A stretch of 33,354 nt of DNA, taken from the NCBI GenBank assembly GCA_025451095.1, contig JANWLB010000070.1:1-33354 (forward strand), in the 5' to 3' direction. The notes under the pieces were generated by a model, which was not told the origin of the DNA, searched no databases, and saw only the letters and a list, made by a program, of their open reading frames with translations. The translations under genes and the position numbers were made by a program. Positions 1 to 8,224 of the stretch are shown here, piece after piece (position 1 is the stretch's first letter; each line of letters begins with the position of its first letter). Origin of the DNA: Alphaproteobacteria bacterium. GTDB lineage: Bacteria > Pseudomonadota > Alphaproteobacteria > Micavibrionales > Micavibrionaceae.

Positions 1-744
1 AACGTGGCCATAGGACCGTTCTGCCACGTGGGGCCGCATGTTCGCCTGGGCGATGACGTCACGCTGCATTCCCACGTCGTTATGGCGGGCCGGACGACAG
101 TAGGCGCGGGCACGCGCATCTATCCCTTCGCTTCCCTTGGCCATGCGCCGCAGGACCTGAAATACGGCAACGAACCGTCAGAGCTGATTATCGGCAAGAA
201 CAATACGATCCGTGAGCATGTAACCATGAATCCGGGTACTGAAGGCGGCGGCATGAAAACGACCGTCGGCGATAACGGCCTGTTCATGATGGCGTGTCAT
301 ATCGCGCATGATTGCCAGATTGGCAGCAATGTCATCATGGCGAACAACGCCACGCTCGGCGGGCATGTGACAGTCGGCGACCACGCGGTAATCGGTGGTC
401 TGGCGGCCGTGCATCAGTTTGTGCGGATCGGGGCGCATGCCGTGATCGGCGGTATGTCAGCGGTAGAGAATGATGTCATTCCTTTCGGCCGCGTTAAGGG
501 AGAACGTGCGTTTCTGGCGGGGCTCAACCTGATCGGGCTGGAGCGCCGGGGATTCACCAAGGATGAAATCAGAACTTTGCAGCGTGCCTTTAACCAGCTC
601 TTCGGTGACGAGGGAACGCTGGAGCAGCGGCTGGAGAGCGTCGAGCGCGATTTTTCGGATCAGTCCCTTGTGACCGAAATCGTCAGTTTTGCCCGAAGCA
701 AGACAAGGTTTCCCTTATGTCAGCCGCCGCGAAAAGCCGCTTGA
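1..744 (+). CDS. lpxA: UDP-N-acetylglucosamine acyltransferase LpxA (5' truncated)
   Basis: First step of lipid A synthesis: moves a 3-hydroxyacyl group from acyl carrier protein to the 3-OH of UDP-GlcNAc, in the cytoplasm. The reading frame is already open at base 1, so the true start lies upstream. The 247 visible residues against about 262 usual, plus the first motif seen, suggest some 15-20 N-terminal residues are missing; the GTG at position 4 is not the start. The hexapeptide repeats of a left-handed beta helix run through the first two thirds. The family signature around the catalytic histidine (HIAHDC, then ANNATLGGH and AVHQF) is intact, followed by the helical C-terminal domain. Its end overlaps lpxI by 28 bases, so the genes are co-transcribed. 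Confidence 0.96.
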   Translation, partial: NVAIGPFCHVGPHVRLGDDVTLHSHVVMAGRTTVGAGTRIYPFASLGHAPQDLKYGNEPSELIIGKNNTIREHVTMNPGTEGGGMKTTVGDNGLFMMACHIAHDCQIGSNVIMANNATLGGHVTVGDHAVIGGLAAVHQFVRIGAHAVIGGMSAVENDVIPFGRVKGERAFLAGLNLIGLERRGFTKDEIRTLQRAFNQLFGDEGTLEQRLESVERDFSDQSLVTEIVSFARSKTRFPLCQPPRKAA

Positions 745-1592
745 GCAGCCTTAAAGATATAAAAGTTCTGGGTGTCATTGCCGGTGCCGGCAATCTGCCA
801 GCACGCCTGCTTGCAGCCTGTGACATGGCAGGTATCGAAGTGTTCGTCGTTGGCTTTGAGGGACAGACCGACCGGTCACTCATGGCCGGGCGCAATCATT
901 TATACGTCCGCCTGGGTGCGGCCGGCCAAACGATCTCTACTTTGAAAGCTCATGACATCCGCGATCTGGTGATGATTGGCTCGATCCGCAGACCCAGCAT
1001 TGCCGAGCTGCGCCCCGATCTGCGCACGGCGCGGTTTTTTGCCAGGCTGGGCTGGCGGGCGCTGGGAGATGACGGCCTGCTGAAGGCTGTACGCAAGGAG
1101 CTGGAGAGTGACGGGTTTATTTTGCACGGTATACAGGAATTTGCCAGCGGCCTTCTGACGCCCGAAGGCGCGATTGGCCGCATCAAGCCGAAAAAATCAG
1201 ACTGGCGTGACATTGAGCGGGGCATTGAAATATCGCAGGCCATTGGCCGCTTTGATGTCGGTCAGTCTGTGATCGTGCAGGAAGGCATCGTTCTGGGCGT
1301 GGAAGGCGTGGAGGGCACGGACGAACTGATACGCCGATGTTCAGCCTATCGCCGCAAGGGGCAGGGGGGCGTACTGGTCAAGACCTGCAAGCCGGGACAG
1401 GACCGTGATCTTGATCTGCCGGCTATTGGACCCGACACGGTACAGCTGTGCGCGGAGGCCGGGTTCGGCGGGATTGTGGTTCAGGCAGGGCACAGCCTGA
1501 TGCTCGATCCGCAAGGCGTGGCCCAGTTGGCCGACAGGTATAAAATATTTGTCATCGCCCTGGATCTGACACGCAAAGATCATGCCGTCTAA
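717..1592 (+). CDS. lpxI: UDP-2,3-diacylglucosamine pyrophosphatase LpxI
   Basis: Hydrolyses UDP-2,3-diacylglucosamine to lipid X and UMP, the fourth step of lipid A synthesis. The 291-residue product has the DUF1009/LpxI layout: an N-terminal GVIAGAGNLP segment, a middle part with MIGSIRRPS, and a C-terminal domain with GVEGVEGTDE and VVQAGHSLM. LpxI replaces the unrelated metallophosphatase LpxH in most alphaproteobacteria, and its place between lpxA and lpxB supports the call. It overlaps lpxA by 28 bases and lpxB by 11, which implies translational coupling. The exact start is uncertain because the ribosome binding site is weak; the N-terminus is about 15 residues longer than usual, so an internal start is possible. 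Confidence 0.94.
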   Translation: MSAAAKSRLSSLKDIKVLGVIAGAGNLPARLLAACDMAGIEVFVVGFEGQTDRSLMAGRNHLYVRLGAAGQTISTLKAHDIRDLVMIGSIRRPSIAELRPDLRTARFFARLGWRALGDDGLLKAVRKELESDGFILHGIQEFASGLLTPEGAIGRIKPKKSDWRDIERGIEISQAIGRFDVGQSVIVQEGIVLGVEGVEGTDELIRRCSAYRRKGQGGVLVKTCKPGQDRDLDLPAIGPDTVQLCAEAGFGGIVVQAGHSLMLDPQGVAQLADRYKIFVIALDLTRKDHAV

Positions 1593-2787
1593 GTCCGGTC
1601 CACTGCGCGTATTTATCATCGCGGGCGAGGCGTCGGGCGATCTTTTGGGCGCGCGCCTGATGAAGGCACTGAAATCACGGTACGGAAATGTTTCAGGTGT
1701 TTCCTTTTCGGGTGTGGGCGGCGCCGCCATGAAAGCCGAAGGTCTGGAGTCCCTGTTTTCTGTCGAGGACATCTCTGTGATGGGCGTAGCCGAAGTTTTG
1801 CCAAGCCTCGGAAAAATCCTGAAGCGTATGCGGCAGACGGGAGAGGTTTTGGAACAGGAGAAACCAGATATTCTCGTGACGATTGATTCACCCGACTTTA
1901 ACTTTCGTGTCGTTCGTAAACTGCGCCGCAGGATGGAAAGCCTGCCTTTGATGGTTCATTACGTGGCGCCGACGGTCTGGGCATGGCGTCCGAAACGGGC
2001 GGCCAAGATAGCAAGGCTCTATGACGGGCTGATTTGTCTGTTTCCTTTCGAGCCGCCTTATTTTTTGAAGGAAGGACTGAAGGCCCGGTTCTGCGGTCAC
2101 CCGGTTCTGGAGGCGGGGCTTGACGATGCCGATGGCGGCGCCCTGCGTGCCCGGCTGGGGATTCCCGCGAATGCGCCGGTGCTGGGTTTTTTTCCCGGCA
2201 GCCGCAAAGGCGAACTGAAGCGCACGGGACCCGTGCTGCGGGCGGCGGCTTTTAAGACTGTGGCGCATAAAAAGGAAGCGCATATTTTGTGTCTCACACT
2301 GCCGCATCTTGAAGAAAAGGTGCGGGCGCTTTTGCAGGACAGTCCGTGTCCGGTGCATGTTGTGACGGATTTTCAGCGCAAGGGGGATGTCTTCGCCGCT
2401 CTCGATGCCGCTGTGGCTACGTCCGGCACGATCGGACTGGAATTGGCGGTGGCAGGCGTGCCGCACGTGATTGGTTACCGGATGAGCCTTTTAAGCTGGA
2501 GTCTGATCCGCTGGCGGATCAAGGCGCCTTACGCGCATCTGGGCAATATTCTTCTTAACCGGCTGGTGGTGCCGGAATGTCTTCAGCAGGAGTGCACGGC
2601 GGAGAAGATTGGACTTTTTCTTGAACCTTTACTTGAAGGCGCGACGGCGGAGGCAGCGGCGCAAAGGCAGGCTTTCGTTCGCCTGAAAGACAGTTTGCGT
2701 GGTGCGGGCGGCGAGGCGCCTTCGGCGCAGGCGGCCGCGTTCATACTCGATCTGTATGGGGAGAAGCGTCAGCCAGCCGGGCTGTAA
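1582..2787 (+). CDS. lpxB: Lipid-A-disaccharide synthase LpxB
   Basis: GT19-family glycosyltransferase joining lipid X to UDP-2,3-diacylglucosamine to make the beta-1,6 disaccharide of lipid A at the inner membrane. The 401-residue length is close to the family norm. Recognisable segments are the N-terminal AGEASGD motif, TIDSPDFNFRV, HYVAPTVWAWRP, the FPGSRKGE nucleotide-sugar segment and the C-terminal SGTIGLELA block. It is the last gene of the lpxA-lpxI-lpxB run. It stops only two bases before the stop codon of the convergent rplS, so there is no room for an intergenic terminator and the transcripts must end inside, or read into, the opposite gene. Confidence 0.96.
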   Translation: MPSKSGPLRVFIIAGEASGDLLGARLMKALKSRYGNVSGVSFSGVGGAAMKAEGLESLFSVEDISVMGVAEVLPSLGKILKRMRQTGEVLEQEKPDILVTIDSPDFNFRVVRKLRRRMESLPLMVHYVAPTVWAWRPKRAAKIARLYDGLICLFPFEPPYFLKEGLKARFCGHPVLEAGLDDADGGALRARLGIPANAPVLGFFPGSRKGELKRTGPVLRAAAFKTVAHKKEAHILCLTLPHLEEKVRALLQDSPCPVHVVTDFQRKGDVFAALDAAVATSGTIGLELAVAGVPHVIGYRMSLLSWSLIRWRIKAPYAHLGNILLNRLVVPECLQQECTAEKIGLFLEPLLEGATAEAAAQRQAFVRLKDSLRGAGGEAPSAQAAAFILDLYGEKRQPAGL

Positions 2788-2789
2788 CG

Positions 2790-3320
2790 CTATTCCTTCT
2801 TTTTGGCGCCTTCGGGCTTTTTCTTGGCGGCCGGTTTGGCGGCAGCTTTTTCAGCCTTTTCGGCAGCCGGCTTTTCAGCGGCAGCCTTCTTCGGCTTGTC
2901 GGCCTTCGGCGCGGCGGCCTGCGAGGTCATATCTTCGCCCTCGCCCTCAAAGCCGTGGCCAGAGGTGCGCTCGGAAATACGGGCTGAACGACCGCGGAGG
3001 TCGCGCAGATAGTACAGTTTCGCCCTGCGGACGGAACCGCGGCGGACGAGCTCGATGCTGTCGATGCTGGGGCTGTAGAGGGGGAATACCCGCTCGACAC
3101 CTTCGCCGTAGCTGATTTTACGTACCGTGAAGTTGGCGTTCAGACTGCTGTGGCCGGCGCGGCCGATGCAGACCCCTTCATAAGCCTGGATACGCTCGCG
3201 GTCACCTTCGCGAATCTTCAGATTGACGATCAGGGTGTCGCCCGGAGAAAACTCAGGTATCTGCTTGTTCTGAGATACCTTTTTCAGTTCCTTGGCTTCA
3301 AATTTCTGAAGCGTGTTCAT
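2790..3320 (-). CDS. rplS: 50S ribosomal protein L19 with a long Ala/Lys-rich tail
   Basis: L19 sits at the 30S-50S interface. Residues 1 to about 118 form the complete conserved domain, with [31 protein letters not shown] and [13 protein letters not shown]. After this comes an extension of roughly 55 residues dominated by Ala, Lys, Pro and Glu, making the protein 176 residues against about 115-130 for typical L19. The tail is expected to be disordered and basic. In many bacteria rplS ends an rpsP-rimM-trmD-rplS operon; here a 211-base divergent intergenic region lies upstream, so it probably has its own promoter. AAGGAA lies upstream of the ATG. Confidence 0.95.
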   Translation of the reverse strand: MNTLQKFEAKELKKVSQNKQIPEFSPGDTLIVNLKIREGDRERIQAYEGVCIGRAGHSSLNANFTVRKISYGEGVERVFPLYSPSIDSIELVRRGSVRRAKLYYLRDLRGRSARISERTSGHGFEGEGEDMTSQAAAPKADKPKKAAAEKPAAEKAEKAAAKPAAKKKPEGAKKKE

Positions 3321-3354
3321 GGTACTATTCCTTTCCCTTATCAGAGCCCGAAAT

Positions 3355-3374
3355 TGGCTTTTTTTCTAAAGCCA
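3355..3374 (-). other. Small hairpin in the rplS leader
   Basis: The sequence tggcttt-ttttct-aaagcca forms a 7-bp stem with a 6-base loop about 35 bases upstream of the rplS start codon, in the divergent region between rplS and the gene at 3532. It would lie in the 5' leader of the rplS transcript if the promoter is upstream of it. A regulatory role is only a possibility; such a short stem can arise by chance. Confidence 0.25.
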
Positions 3375-3531
3375 GCGGCCCGTTTGTCATTTTTACGGGT
3401 TAAAAACAGTGCATTTTGTACAGGCCCGGCCATGCAAATGCAAGCATTTATTAGCGTTTAACTACTTCTTTGCATTTGGCTGGCAAGATGGCACAATAAG
3501 AGCAGGATTCACTCCGGGGTCTTTTTCAGCT

Positions 3532-4197
3532 ATGCGCCATCAAATCACTGTCTTTCTTTCGTTTTTTGTACTTTTGGGAGCCTGCCTGACGGCGGGGACG
3601 GCTCATGCTGATTACTTCGTCTGGCGTGACGTCAAGACAGGCCTTTCGCTGTCGTTTCCCGATACCTGGCACAGGGTCAGCAATGCCGATCACAACGATA
3701 TCCTGACCATCATGCCGCCTTCGGGGCGGGCGCAGGCTTCCTGCCGCGTCAGAGGCTGGGAAGACGGGCGGCACCTGATCTATCCGCAGCGTTTCAACTC
3801 AGCCATCCAGAAGATCGATTTCAGCCTGAGTTTCTGGGATAACTATCTTCAGGAATATGACAATCATCAGATTTACAACATGCAGGATTCCGCCGGTCTC
3901 GGGCGCGGCTACGCTGGTTATGCCATTGCCGGTTACCAGAGTCCGGTTCCCGGTCCCTTCATGGATCGTAAGGCGCTGATGTCTGCCGCCCTCTATAACG
4001 GCGAGGTCTATGTTCTGGAGTGCTCGGCCCATGCCGATGCGTTTGACCAGTGGAAGGGGCGCTTCCTGAGCATCGCGCACTCCATCGACTTCAACAAGGC
4101 CTACCATGAGCTGTATGTGGGCAACTACCGTGACTTCATGGATGACCCCCGCATCCAGTTCAAGGGCGCTGAAGGCGACGATTCGGTTCTGTACTGA
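3532..4197 (+). CDS. Secreted protein of unknown function
   Basis: No family recognised. The ORF track opens at 3409, but the ATG at 3532 begins a clean signal peptide: MRHQ, a hydrophobic stretch to about residue 22, then AHA followed by D, a good signal peptidase I site. This start gives 221 residues. A cysteine after LLGA inside the hydrophobic stretch resembles a lipobox, so lipoprotein processing is an alternative. The mature part starts YFVWRDVKTGLSLSFPDTW, which recalls domains that follow the pattern 'solute or stress-related periplasmic protein with a PsbP-like start', but this is weak. It is rich in aromatic residues and ends in acidic sequence. A hairpin follows the stop codon, suggesting a single-gene transcript. 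Confidence 0.75.
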   Translation: MRHQITVFLSFFVLLGACLTAGTAHADYFVWRDVKTGLSLSFPDTWHRVSNADHNDILTIMPPSGRAQASCRVRGWEDGRHLIYPQRFNSAIQKIDFSLSFWDNYLQEYDNHQIYNMQDSAGLGRGYAGYAIAGYQSPVPGPFMDRKALMSAALYNGEVYVLECSAHADAFDQWKGRFLSIAHSIDFNKAYHELYVGNYRDFMDDPRIQFKGAEGDDSVLY

Positions 4198-4202
4198 GCT
4201 CC

Positions 4203-4233
4203 GGGCGTTTTCCTGACGCCCTCTGCCTTTTTC
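4203..4233 (+). terminator. Possible rho-independent terminator
   Basis: gggcgt-tttcctg-acgccc forms a 6-bp GC-rich stem starting five bases after the stop codon of the secreted-protein gene, followed by a T-rich stretch broken by a few other bases. The broken T-tract makes it a weak terminator. It would separate this gene from the TauE/SafE gene at 4269. Confidence 0.45.
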
Positions 4234-4268
4234 CAGGCCATATGCTGCACTTTGAGTGTTTGTGAATT

Positions 4269-5180
4269 ATGCAGGTCTATCTGCCCATCGCGGAAATGGC
4301 TGTACGGGGCGAGGCAATTTTGCTTCTGGGCGGCCTTGTCGGATTCATGTCCGGTGTTTTCGGTGTTGGCGGCGGATTTCTGACCACACCACTTCTGATT
4401 TTCATGGGATTGCCGCCCGCCATCGCGGTAGGCACACAAGTCAGCCAGCTGGTGGCATCCAGCCTTACGGGAACGCTGGGGCATTTCCTGCGCGGCAATG
4501 TTGATACGAAAATGGGCAGCGTCATGCTGGCGGGAAGCCTGCCCGGTGCGATTTTCGGCATGCTGATCTTTAGGATTTTGCAGTATTTTGGCCAGATCGA
4601 TATTGTCATTCCCGTACTTTACATTGTCATGCTGGGCGGTATGGGCGCCCTGATGCTCTTCGAGAGTTTCGAGTCCGTCTGGCGCAAGGCCAAACCAAAA
4701 GCGGAGACTTTGCCGTTCTGTCAGCGGCCCTTATTCGAGCGTCTGCCACACAAGATGAAATTTCCCCGGTCGAGCCTTCACGTCAGCGCCTTTGTCCCGG
4801 CGGGCATAGGTTTTGTAGGTGGTCTTCTTGTGTCCGGTATGGGCGTTGGCGGTGGTTTTTTCCTCGTTCCGGCCATGATCTACATATTGGGCATGCCGAC
4901 ACTCATGGCGGTGGGTACGTCGCTGTTCCAGATCATGCTCACAAGTATGTTCGTGACGATCCTGCATTCTGTTACAAGCCACACGGTCGATCTGGTGCTG
5001 GCGTTTTTCCTGATTACCGGAGCGGCGATCGGCGCGCAGGCAGGCGTGCGGTTCGCGCGCAAGATTCCGGCCGTCTATGCGCGGTTTTTGCTGGCCACGC
5101 TTCTGCTGCTTGTCAGTTTCGAGCTTTCTGCCCAGTTGTTCATCCATCCAGCCGACGTCTATACGACGGAGGTCAGATGA
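4269..5180 (+). CDS. TauE/SafE-family sulfite/organosulfur exporter-like membrane protein
   Basis: Polytopic inner-membrane protein of 303 residues with two homologous halves, each starting with the glycine-rich family motif: GVFGVGGGFLTTPLL near residue 33 and SGMGVGGGFFLVPAM near residue 191. Family members export sulfite, sulfoacetate or related anions, but the substrate cannot be read from sequence. The longer loop between the halves (about residues 130-175) is charged and likely cytoplasmic. The gene overlaps the next one by an ATGA junction, so the exporter and the TIGR02186 protein are probably made together. The ribosome binding site before the ATG is weak. Confidence 0.9.
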   Translation: MQVYLPIAEMAVRGEAILLLGGLVGFMSGVFGVGGGFLTTPLLIFMGLPPAIAVGTQVSQLVASSLTGTLGHFLRGNVDTKMGSVMLAGSLPGAIFGMLIFRILQYFGQIDIVIPVLYIVMLGGMGALMLFESFESVWRKAKPKAETLPFCQRPLFERLPHKMKFPRSSLHVSAFVPAGIGFVGGLLVSGMGVGGGFFLVPAMIYILGMPTLMAVGTSLFQIMLTSMFVTILHSVTSHTVDLVLAFFLITGAAIGAQAGVRFARKIPAVYARFLLATLLLLVSFELSAQLFIHPADVYTTEVR

Positions 5181-5932
5181 TAAAGCGCCCGCGCCTTTTT
5201 GTGCTGTTCGTTTTTTCGCTGTTGTTGTGGCCTGTGCCGGGTGGCGCTGAAAACGGGCGGCTCCTGACCGTCGATCTGGCTGAGAGACATATTGACATTA
5301 CCACCGGCTTTAACGGTGCGCGTCTCTCGGTGTTTGGCGTGCGTGAGCAGGCGGGCGACATTGCCGTGGTCGTGAGAGGGCCTGAGCGCGAGATGGTTGT
5401 ACGGCGCAAGGACCCCGTGATGGGTGTGTGGCTGAACCGCAAGTCGGTGACTTTCGATGATGTTCCCGTGTATTATGATTTTGCCTTAAGCCGGCCGGAG
5501 AGCCGCCTGGCGTCCCCGGCGACGCTGGAGGCGAAGGGGATAGGCTTTGACTCGCTGCACTTTGTTGCGCCGGGCTGGGAGGACGAAGAGACGCTGGGGC
5601 GCTTTCGTGAGGCGCTAATCCGCAACAAGCAGACGGAAGGTCATTTTCCTCTCAATCAGAAAAACATCACTTTCCTGAGCGAGAATTTTTTTCGCACAGA
5701 ATTTTATTTCCCTGCCGATGTGCCGACAGGAAATTACACCATAACGACATATCTGTTCCGTGACGGGGAAATCATTGATTCACACAAAACACAGTTGCGC
5801 GTGGCGCAGGTCGGATTCAGCGCCCGCGTTCTTCAGTTTGCCTACAACCAAGGCCTTGCCTATGGCCTTACCGCCGTTTTTATGGCAGTTATGGCGGGAC
5901 TGGCGGCGCACACGTTCCTGCGGAGGGATTAA
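5177..5932 (+). CDS. TIGR02186 / Alph_Pro_TM family membrane-anchored protein
   Basis: Resembles the alphaproteobacterial family TIGR02186 (Pfam Alph_Pro_TM), which is usually found next to a TauE/SafE gene and has no established function. An N-terminal signal peptide (about residues 1-24, ending GGAEN) precedes a periplasmic beta-rich domain with GFNGARLSVFG, VVRGPEREMVVRRK and MGVWLNRKSV. A single transmembrane helix near residues 225-245 closes the protein, with a short cytoplasmic RRD tail. A GGAGGT ribosome binding site lies just before the ATG, which overlaps the TauE stop codon. A reasonable inference is an accessory subunit of the exporter. Confidence 0.85.
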   Translation: MIKRPRLFVLFVFSLLLWPVPGGAENGRLLTVDLAERHIDITTGFNGARLSVFGVREQAGDIAVVVRGPEREMVVRRKDPVMGVWLNRKSVTFDDVPVYYDFALSRPESRLASPATLEAKGIGFDSLHFVAPGWEDEETLGRFREALIRNKQTEGHFPLNQKNITFLSENFFRTEFYFPADVPTGNYTITTYLFRDGEIIDSHKTQLRVAQVGFSARVLQFAYNQGLAYGLTAVFMAVMAGLAAHTFLRRD

Positions 5933-5935
5933 AGC

Positions 5936-6454
5936 TTGAGCGAAACAACGCAGCAAGACACGGCTGGTGTACCGGCAAAGGGGCGGCGGGGCGATGGCGG
6001 CGTTTATCTCGTTGTGGCCGATGAGACTGACGAGTTTAACCTGGCGCTTCGTTATGCAGCGCGGCTGGCCCGCCTGAACCGGGGCCATGTTTGTATACTG
6101 CACGTCATTACGATCGAGGATTTTCAGCACTGGCCGCAGATTGAGGAAAAAATCCGTACGGAATTGCGCGCGGAGGCGGAGCGCCGTGTCCTTAATAACG
6201 CGCGCAAAGTCCATGAGCTGACCGGGCAGTGTCCCGGCATCTATATACGCGAGGGGAGCAGGGCGGATTCACTGGTGGACGTCATTAACGAGGATATGGC
6301 TATTCGCATGCTGATCCTGGGCGGCGGGATGCACCCGACAGGCCCCGGCCCGCTGGTCAGCCATTTTACCGGCAAAGGGCTGGGGCGTCTGCGGGTGCCG
6401 ATCGTGGTCGTTCCCGGACATCTGGATCCAAAAAAAATCGACGCCATTACTTGA
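5936..6454 (+). CDS. Universal stress protein (UspA) family, TTG start
   Basis: Single UspA domain of 172 residues. Residues about 22-30 (VYLVVADET) form the first strand, and the C-terminal LILGGGMHPTGPGPLVSHF matches the nucleotide-loop region of ATP-binding Usp proteins, followed by the typical final strand VPIVVVPG. The start is TTG: a strong CGGAGGGA ribosome binding site lies eight bases upstream and no better ATG is near. It follows the TIGR02186 gene by three bases, so it shares the operon. Proteins of this family act in stress survival; the partner here is unknown. Confidence 0.85.
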   Translation: MSETTQQDTAGVPAKGRRGDGGVYLVVADETDEFNLALRYAARLARLNRGHVCILHVITIEDFQHWPQIEEKIRTELRAEAERRVLNNARKVHELTGQCPGIYIREGSRADSLVDVINEDMAIRMLILGGGMHPTGPGPLVSHFTGKGLGRLRVPIVVVPGHLDPKKIDAIT

Positions 6455-6495
6455 TTTTTTTGTGCGGTGGCCTCATATACGAGGAACAGAGCACC

Positions 6496-7068
6496 ATGTT
6501 TATTCAAACCGAACAGACACCAAATCCTGATACGTTGAAATTCCTTCCCGGGCAGCCCGTGATGGTAAGGGGCACGGCTGAGTTCAGATCGCCTGGACAG
6601 GCCGCGCGCTCGCCGCTGGCGCAAAGGATTTTATCCATACCCGGCGTGGCGGGTGTATTTCTGGGCTCTGACTTCATTTCCGTGACCCGGGAGCCGGGTA
6701 CTGAATGGTCGTTCCTGCGCACCCTCGTTCTGGGCGAGATCATGCAGCACTTTGTTTCCGGTCTGCCGGTGATTGAATTGGGCGGCGCAGATGACGGGAC
6801 GGAGGATGCGGCTCCGCACGAACGGGATGAGATCACGCTGCAGATTATCGAGCTTCTGGATACGCGGGTACGGCCTGCTGTGGCGGCTGATGGCGGCGAT
6901 ATAAATTTTGTCCGTTTCGATGACGGCATTGTCTATCTCCGCATGAAGGGCGCTTGTTCAGGATGCCCCAGCGCAACGGTCACGCTTAAGAACGGCATCG
7001 AGAGCATGCTGCGCCATTACGTGCCGGAAGTTGTCGAAGTGCGCGCTGTAGAAGAAGGGCTCCTCTGA
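6496..7068 (+). CDS. Nfu-type iron-sulfur cluster carrier
   Basis: Scaffold/carrier that delivers Fe-S clusters to apoproteins in the cytoplasm. Two domains: an N-terminal Nfu domain (residues 1-90, starting MFIQTEQTPNPDTLKF) and a C-terminal NifU-like domain with the cluster-binding CSGC pair in KGACSGCPSATVTL. The layout matches alphaproteobacterial and mitochondrial NFU1. The ORF track starts at 6451, but homologues begin at MFIQTEQTP, giving 190 residues. It sits 41 bases after the universal stress gene and is probably the last gene of that run; it converges on the deacetylase-like gene with four bases between. Confidence 0.93.
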   Translation: MFIQTEQTPNPDTLKFLPGQPVMVRGTAEFRSPGQAARSPLAQRILSIPGVAGVFLGSDFISVTREPGTEWSFLRTLVLGEIMQHFVSGLPVIELGGADDGTEDAAPHERDEITLQIIELLDTRVRPAVAADGGDINFVRFDDGIVYLRMKGACSGCPSATVTLKNGIESMLRHYVPEVVEVRAVEEGLL

Positions 7069-7072
7069 ACTT

Positions 7073-8215
7073 CTAATCCGACGTGATGTTTTTCTGGTCT
7101 GGATCTCTGTCTATGTCTGAATCCGGCTGGCCATCCTGATTCTGCGCGCCGGGCGTCGAAAAAAGAAACCCCAGCCAGCGCCAGCGCTGATCCTGCGGGT
7201 CGCCTCCGGGAACGGTTGCCGGCATGGTACAGTTGATGCGCGGACGAGTATCCTCGGAATTTTCCCTTATGCGCATTTCTATGCGGCTTTTTCCGATTGT
7301 CTCGAAATCAATTTTTCCCTGACCGGACAAAAAGCAGGACATTTTTTTTATCCCGCCTGCCAGTGCGCCGTCGACAGTGAATCCGATAGCCGGGTTTTCA
7401 GGGCTCAGAATGGTATCTCGCGGCTCGATATCGGCTGCAGGCAGCGGCAGGGCCCTGGCCACGAGGCGAAAACGGTCAAGATCGCCGTAATTTTCTGTCA
7501 TTGTGAAGCGGGGAATGTTGTACAAATCCGTTCCCGAATAGGCGACGCCCGATTGCTGGCCGAAAGCAGCTTCAAATCCCGAGTCGGCGACAATTGCTTT
7601 GTAGCGATTATTCATTTCCCCGAACGGGTAGGAGAACAACGTGGCCTCGACCCCTAGAGTTTCACGGAGGCAAGCCCGGGCCTTGTTGAGCTGGAGGCGG
7701 ATATCCTCGTCTCGCGCGGAGCTCAGGCGTATATAGCTGGCGGGGTGAAGCCCAAGAGTCACCAGCTTTTGATGGGAAAGCTTCTTCAGATCGCCCCAGC
7801 TCATGTATTCCATATCGTTGCGATCGGGATAATCTGTCGAGACAAATACCGTAAATGGAATATTGTTTTTCAGGAGCAGGGGAATGCCGCTTTCAAGTAC
7901 GGTACGGTAGGTGCCATCGAAGGTCAGGGCCACGGTATAGGGTGGCAGGGTCTTTCCCTGTTTGAGAGCGTCTACGAGGTCTGGCAGGGAGATAAAGTTG
8001 TAGTCGCCCTTCATAAGCTCATTGATATGATCCTGGAACTTGTCCGCCGTGATGCTGCCGGCCTGGTATTCTGTATCGCCAATACTTTGGTAGGCGAAAA
8101 TAACGGCCGCCGAGGAATCCTGGGGAACAGTTTCCTGCGCTGCTGCCGGCACGATATTTCCGGTCAAAAGCAGAAGTGCGAGGATTGTCTGTAAAAAGCG
8201 GCGCGGGATGTTCAT
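7073..8215 (-). CDS. Polysaccharide deacetylase-like (NodB fold) secreted protein, metal site altered
   Basis: A signal peptide (residues 1-27, ending AAAQ) leads into a carbohydrate esterase 4-like domain at about 36-235, then roughly 140 residues of unassigned sequence. Canonical enzymes carry TFDDG, with the first Asp as catalytic base and the second binding metal, and H-x3-H for the other two ligands. Here the first motif reads LTFDGTYRT, so Asp100 is kept but the second Asp is Gly101; the second reads LHPASY, so His157 is kept but the next ligand is Tyr161. The FSYPFGEMN motif is present. Two of three metal ligands are therefore missing, suggesting a binding or otherwise changed role. 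It has its own promoter and a very short leader. Confidence 0.82.
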   Translation of the reverse strand: MNIPRRFLQTILALLLLTGNIVPAAAQETVPQDSSAAVIFAYQSIGDTEYQAGSITADKFQDHINELMKGDYNFISLPDLVDALKQGKTLPPYTVALTFDGTYRTVLESGIPLLLKNNIPFTVFVSTDYPDRNDMEYMSWGDLKKLSHQKLVTLGLHPASYIRLSSARDEDIRLQLNKARACLRETLGVEATLFSYPFGEMNNRYKAIVADSGFEAAFGQQSGVAYSGTDLYNIPRFTMTENYGDLDRFRLVARALPLPAADIEPRDTILSPENPAIGFTVDGALAGGIKKMSCFLSGQGKIDFETIGKSRIEMRIRENSEDTRPRINCTMPATVPGGDPQDQRWRWLGFLFSTPGAQNQDGQPDSDIDRDPDQKNITSD

Positions 8216-8224
8216 GCGAAGCCG

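Noticed and set aside
1888-2466. 192-residue minus-strand ORF
   Set aside because: Antisense to lpxB; sequence rich in His/Arg/Gln as expected from a reversed coding frame.
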